A stretch of DNA of 23,560 nucleotides from Parvibaculum sp. (GTDB lineage: Bacteria > Pseudomonadota > Alphaproteobacteria > Parvibaculales > Parvibaculaceae), in NCBI GenBank assembly GCA_014359855.1, contig JACIYQ010000297.1, positions 1 to 23,560 on the forward strand. The letters are read 5' to 3'. The notes below the pieces were generated by a model. The model was not told the DNA's origin. It did no database searches and saw nothing but the letters and a program-made list of their open reading frames with translations. Made by a program: the position numbers and the translations under genes. Numbering within the stretch: the stretch's first letter is position 1; each line of letters starts with the position of its first letter. Of the stretch, positions 21,413 through 23,560 are shown piece after piece.

Positions 21413-21988
21413 ATGTACGACGCGGTCGCAGACCCTTATTGCTACCCTGGCACGACCGTTCTCAAGAATATTCCCGGCCTGCGCATGCAAGCCGCACTTG
21501 ATGCGTTCGAGACAGCAAGCACGACGCAGCGCGCGGATGAGCCTCTACCCTCCGGCAGGCTGAGCGTTACTCATTACCGTGCGCTTCATCACCACCTGTT
21601 TCAGGATATCTATGCCTGGGCCGGCAAGTTCCGAACCGTCCGGATATCCAAAGACGGCAGTGCTTTCTGCTATCCTGAAAACATTCAGCGGGAAATGTCC
21701 GCGCTCTTCGACGATCTGAAGAAGCAGCGCTATTTTCGCGATCTGACAGCAGAAGAGTTTGCAAAAAAGGCAACGGCGTTCCTCGCAACGCTGAACGCCA
21801 TCCATCCCTTTCGCGAGGGCAACGGCCGTACTCAGACGGCCTTTCTGGCGCTCCTCGCCGATCAAGCCGGCCATCCGATTAATCTACAAAGGCTTGAGCC
21901 GGGAGTGTTTCTCAAGGCGATGATCGTGAGTTTTCACGGAAATGAGAAACCTCTGCTCCGGCAAATTGAGAGCCTCATCGCGCCATAG
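21413..21988 (+). CDS. fic: Fic-domain protein (probable toxin of a Fic toxin-antitoxin pair)
   Basis: 191 residues, a minimal Fic protein. The fold is visible as GRLSVTHYRALHHHLFQDIYAWAGKFRTVRISKDGSAFCYP (the beta-hairpin flap and lead-in), ending in the active-site loop HPFREGNGRT (131-140) with catalytic His131. Fic enzymes usually transfer AMP from ATP to a target hydroxyl; small stand-alone ones such as VbhT and FicT modify gyrase and topoisomerase IV. The canonical loop HxFxxGNGRxxR ends in Arg; here that position is Thr142, which may weaken ATP gamma-phosphate binding or change the substrate. The start ATG 21413 follows the antitoxin stop by 11 bases with only a weak ribosome site (CCTCCTCC is the wrong strand), implying coupling to the antitoxin. 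Confidence 0.85.
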   Translation: MYDAVADPYCYPGTTVLKNIPGLRMQAALDAFETASTTQRADEPLPSGRLSVTHYRALHHHLFQDIYAWAGKFRTVRISKDGSAFCYPENIQREMSALFDDLKKQRYFRDLTAEEFAKKATAFLATLNAIHPFREGNGRTQTAFLALLADQAGHPINLQRLEPGVFLKAMIVSFHGNEKPLLRQIESLIAP

Positions 21989-22057
21989 CGCTCAATATAT
22001 CCACGGTCTTGGGACTCACGGAATTTCCCTTTTTATTCAATGACATATGGAGATGAA

Positions 22058-22077
22058 GAGCCTAGGGAGAGCCTAAG
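22058..22077 (+). promoter_or_regulatory. Candidate integrase arm-type site, right end
   Basis: GAGCCTAGGGAGAGCCTAAG matches the left-end repeat at 3343-3362 in 18 of 20 bases and in the same orientation. It lies about 40 bases inside the right attachment site. Beside it, CTCTCAA (22090-22096) and TTGAGAG (22112-22118) form a spaced inverted repeat reaching the att core. Confidence 0.55.
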
Positions 22078-22117
22078 ACTTTATAGCAGCTCTCAAAAAC
22101 ATTGTAAGTCATTGAGA

Positions 22118-22166
22118 GAAATGGTGCGCCCGGAACGATTCGAACGTCCGACCCTCAGATTCGTAG
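22118..22166 (+). repeat. Right attachment site: 49-bp direct repeat within tRNA-Arg
   Basis: Identical to 3170-3218. It covers the 3' 45 bases of the tRNA-Arg gene plus four bases beyond its CCA end. Here the repeat is continuous with the rest of the tRNA, so this end keeps the functional gene. Confidence 0.93.
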
Positions 22167-22198
22167 TCTGATGCTCTATCCAGCTGAGCTACGGGCGC
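22122..22198 (-). tRNA. tRNA-Arg (anticodon ACG)
   Basis: A 77-nt cloverleaf on the minus strand: acceptor GCGCCCG/CGGGCGC with A discriminator and encoded CCA, D arm GCTC...GAGC, anticodon stem TCAGA/TCTGA enclosing CTACGAA with anticodon ACG (read as ICG), 5-nt variable loop, and T arm GGACG-TTCGAAT-CGTTC. All stems pair. It serves as the integration target of the island; the element replaced its 3' end with an identical copy so the tRNA stays functional. Confidence 0.96.
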
Positions 22199-22360
22199 AT
22201 GCACATCGCGGGGCCCCATGGGGGCGGGCGGAGCGATCCGCCATCTCGTCGAAGGCGGGCCACTCTTAAAGCTTTGAGCGGTCAAAGGCAAGGGGGCGAA
22301 CAAGCCAAATCCGGGGGGCTGCGCCTGAAAAACCGCCGTAACCCGCCGCCCCGCCGGGGA

Positions 22361-23392
22361 TCAGATTTTGTGGCGATCCCGGTAGGAAATGGCGGCTCCG
22401 AGCGTCTCCGCCTCGTAGACGGCGCGGGCAATGGCGCGGGCAACGCAGTCGGCCGCCAGCGCACCGAGCGCCGAGAGTGCCACGTGCCGGGCCTCATGCC
22501 CGAGCGGACAGGCCCCCGTCGCCAGCACGAAGATCGTGTCGCCGTCGACCGGGGTATGGACGGGCCGGACCGCCCGGGCAATGCCGTCCTGCGCCATGAT
22601 GGCGACGCGGCGGGCGTCGGCGGGGCTGAGGTCCGCATTGGTGACGACGACGCCGATGGTGGTGTTGCCGCCGGGCGAGACATCGGCCTTGGAGCCCGCC
22701 AGCGGATCGAGCGCGGCGAAGCCGCCCGCGCCGGGCATGCCGCGCCCGCCGAACTCACCATCCATCTCGAAGGGCGCGGCCCAGAAGCGGTCCGTGCCGG
22801 GAGCGACGACGGCACCGAAGGGGTTGGCTGCCATCAACGCGCCGACGGCGAGGCCGCTTTCCGCGACGGCGGAGGCGGAGCCGAGGCCGCCTTTATACTT
22901 CCCGGCGGTCGCGCCGAGACCCGCACCTGCATTGCCCAGCGCGAAATCCACGGCGGCGGCTTCGCAGGCGGCCTTTCCGAGCATCCGATAAGGCGGCTCC
23001 TCGCCCCATTGCTTGTTTCCACCATTTGCGAGGTCGAACAGGATCGCGGCGGGCACGATGGGCGAGACGAGGGGGCTCGAGCCGACGCGGTAGCCGCGCC
23101 CGCGCGCGCCAAGCCAGGCGGCGGCGCCCGAGGCCGCATCGAGGCCCCAGGAGGAACCGCCCGACAGCACCACGGCGTCCACAGCGTCGACGAGGCAGGA
23201 GGGATCGAGCAGATCCGTCTCGCGCGTGCCGGGGCCACCGCCACGCACATCGCCGCCCGCAACGGCGCGCGCCTCCGGCAGCACCACCGTGACGCCGGTT
23301 CTCACCGCCTCGTCCCCGGCATTGCCGACGAGAATGCCGCCAATATCGCCGATGTGGTTACGCGGACCTTTGCGAATGAGCCCCAAATACAT
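22361..23392 (-). CDS. P1/DmpA-family peptidase (S58, aminopeptidase/D-esterase type)
   Basis: 343 residues of a self-processing N-terminal-nucleophile hydrolase: DIGGILVGNA near the start, VVLSGGSSWGLDAASGAAAWL (oxyanion/substrate region), a KYKGGLGSAS loop, and the cleavage region PGGNTTIGVVVTNADLS (about 240-256), where a Thr (244 or 245) would be the nucleophile of the small subunit. Relatives release N-terminal D- or beta-amino acids from amides and peptides. The ATG at 23392 is chosen because AAGAGG lies about 9 bases upstream and homology starts with MYLGLIRKGPRNHI; longer frames to 23410 or 23515 have no ribosome site. It is chromosomal and unrelated to the island. Confidence 0.88.
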   Translation of the reverse strand: MYLGLIRKGPRNHIGDIGGILVGNAGDEAVRTGVTVVLPEARAVAGGDVRGGGPGTRETDLLDPSCLVDAVDAVVLSGGSSWGLDAASGAAAWLGARGRGYRVGSSPLVSPIVPAAILFDLANGGNKQWGEEPPYRMLGKAACEAAAVDFALGNAGAGLGATAGKYKGGLGSASAVAESGLAVGALMAANPFGAVVAPGTDRFWAAPFEMDGEFGGRGMPGAGGFAALDPLAGSKADVSPGGNTTIGVVVTNADLSPADARRVAIMAQDGIARAVRPVHTPVDGDTIFVLATGACPLGHEARHVALSALGALAADCVARAIARAVYEAETLGAAISYRDRHKI

Positions 23393-23520
23393 ATGTCTGA
23401 CCTCTTGCATGACGGGCGAGGCTGCTAGGATGCTGCTCGACCCGGCTTCGGGCCTACCATAGCAAATCCACCGGCGTCCGCCGCCCGCGCGATCCGGAAA
23501 AGGCGGAGAGGACATTTCCC

Positions 23521-23560
23521 ATGAAGATGACGCGAATTCTGCCGGCGCTTGCCGCCGTCG
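23521..23560 (+). CDS. Start of a probable secreted protein; 3' part outside window
   Basis: ATG 23521 with GGAGAGGA about 8 bases upstream opens MKMTRILPALAAV, a basic start followed by a hydrophobic stretch as in a signal peptide. Thirteen codons are visible, too few for any functional assignment. It is divergent from the peptidase gene. Confidence 0.55.
   Translation, partial: MKMTRILPALAAV

Larger units (their letters stand above)
3219..22117. mobile_element. Integrated genomic island (integrative/mobilisable element) in tRNA-Arg(ACG)
   Basis: The element is bounded by 49-bp direct repeats matching the tRNA-Arg 3' end. It carries a P4-type integrase immediately inside the left end and matching 20-bp arm-like sites inside both ends. 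The contents are accessory: a Co/Zn/Cd/Ni resistance cluster, a VirD4-like coupling ATPase with a replication-relaxation protein, an AlpA-type regulator, remnants of cas9, parB and a second transfer ATPase, and a Fic toxin-antitoxin pair. No relaxase of a standard Mob class, no mating-pair genes and no replication gene were recognised, so it is more likely mobilisable than self-transmissible. The intact tRNA is at the right end, opposite the integrase. Confidence 0.9.

Overview
The window looks like a high-GC alphaproteobacterial chromosome. The grounds are codon usage, the protein families (membrane-anchored sulfatase, nitronate monooxygenase, DmpA-type peptidase) and the close match of the Cas9 fragment to alphaproteobacterial type II-C Cas9, as I remember the Nitrobacter hamburgensis protein. 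The exact genus cannot be read from this sequence. An integrated genomic island of about 18.9 kb interrupts the chromosome.

Left chromosomal flank (1-3169): the 3' part of an acyl-CoA synthetase gene; a convergent nitronate monooxygenase gene; and a decayed sulfatase gene that has lost its catalytic segment and its C-terminal part. Right flank (22122-23560): the intact tRNA-Arg(ACG) gene on the minus strand, a P1/DmpA-family peptidase, and the first codons of a secreted protein.

Island (about 3219-22117): it lies between two copies of a 49-bp direct repeat (3170-3218 and 22118-22166) that corresponds to the 3' part of the tRNA-Arg gene. A P4-type tyrosine integrase sits just inside the left end, and near-identical 20-bp repeats at both ends look like integrase arm sites. 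The left cargo (4702-13463) is a heavy-metal resistance cluster on the plus strand: a histidine-rich CzcI-like protein, CzcC-, CzcB- and CzcA-like Co/Zn/Cd RND efflux genes, a frameshifted MFS exporter with a His-rich tail, a YqaA/DedA-like membrane protein, and an RcnA/NicO-like Ni/Co exporter. The central block (13593-18339, minus strand) is a transfer and maintenance operon: AlpA-type regulator, small conserved protein, VirD4/TraD-like coupling ATPase, another small conserved protein, and a replication-relaxation family protein.

The right part is a mosaic of broken genes. A complete-looking tracrRNA gene (promoter, nexus-like fold, terminator) on the minus strand faces away from a cas9 gene that retains only RuvC-I, the bridge helix and the start of REC. 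That fragment runs directly into an inverted internal piece of a plasmid-type parB, which abuts the C-terminal part of a second conjugation ATPase. No cas1, cas2 or repeat array was seen. A small antitoxin and a Fic-domain gene follow, probably a toxin-antitoxin pair that stabilises the island.

The strongest candidate for something new is the preserved tracrRNA beside a 5'-only cas9 remnant on a metal-resistance island. The second is the pairing of a replication-relaxation protein with a VirD4-like ATPase and no recognisable relaxase, which suggests a non-standard mobilisation system.
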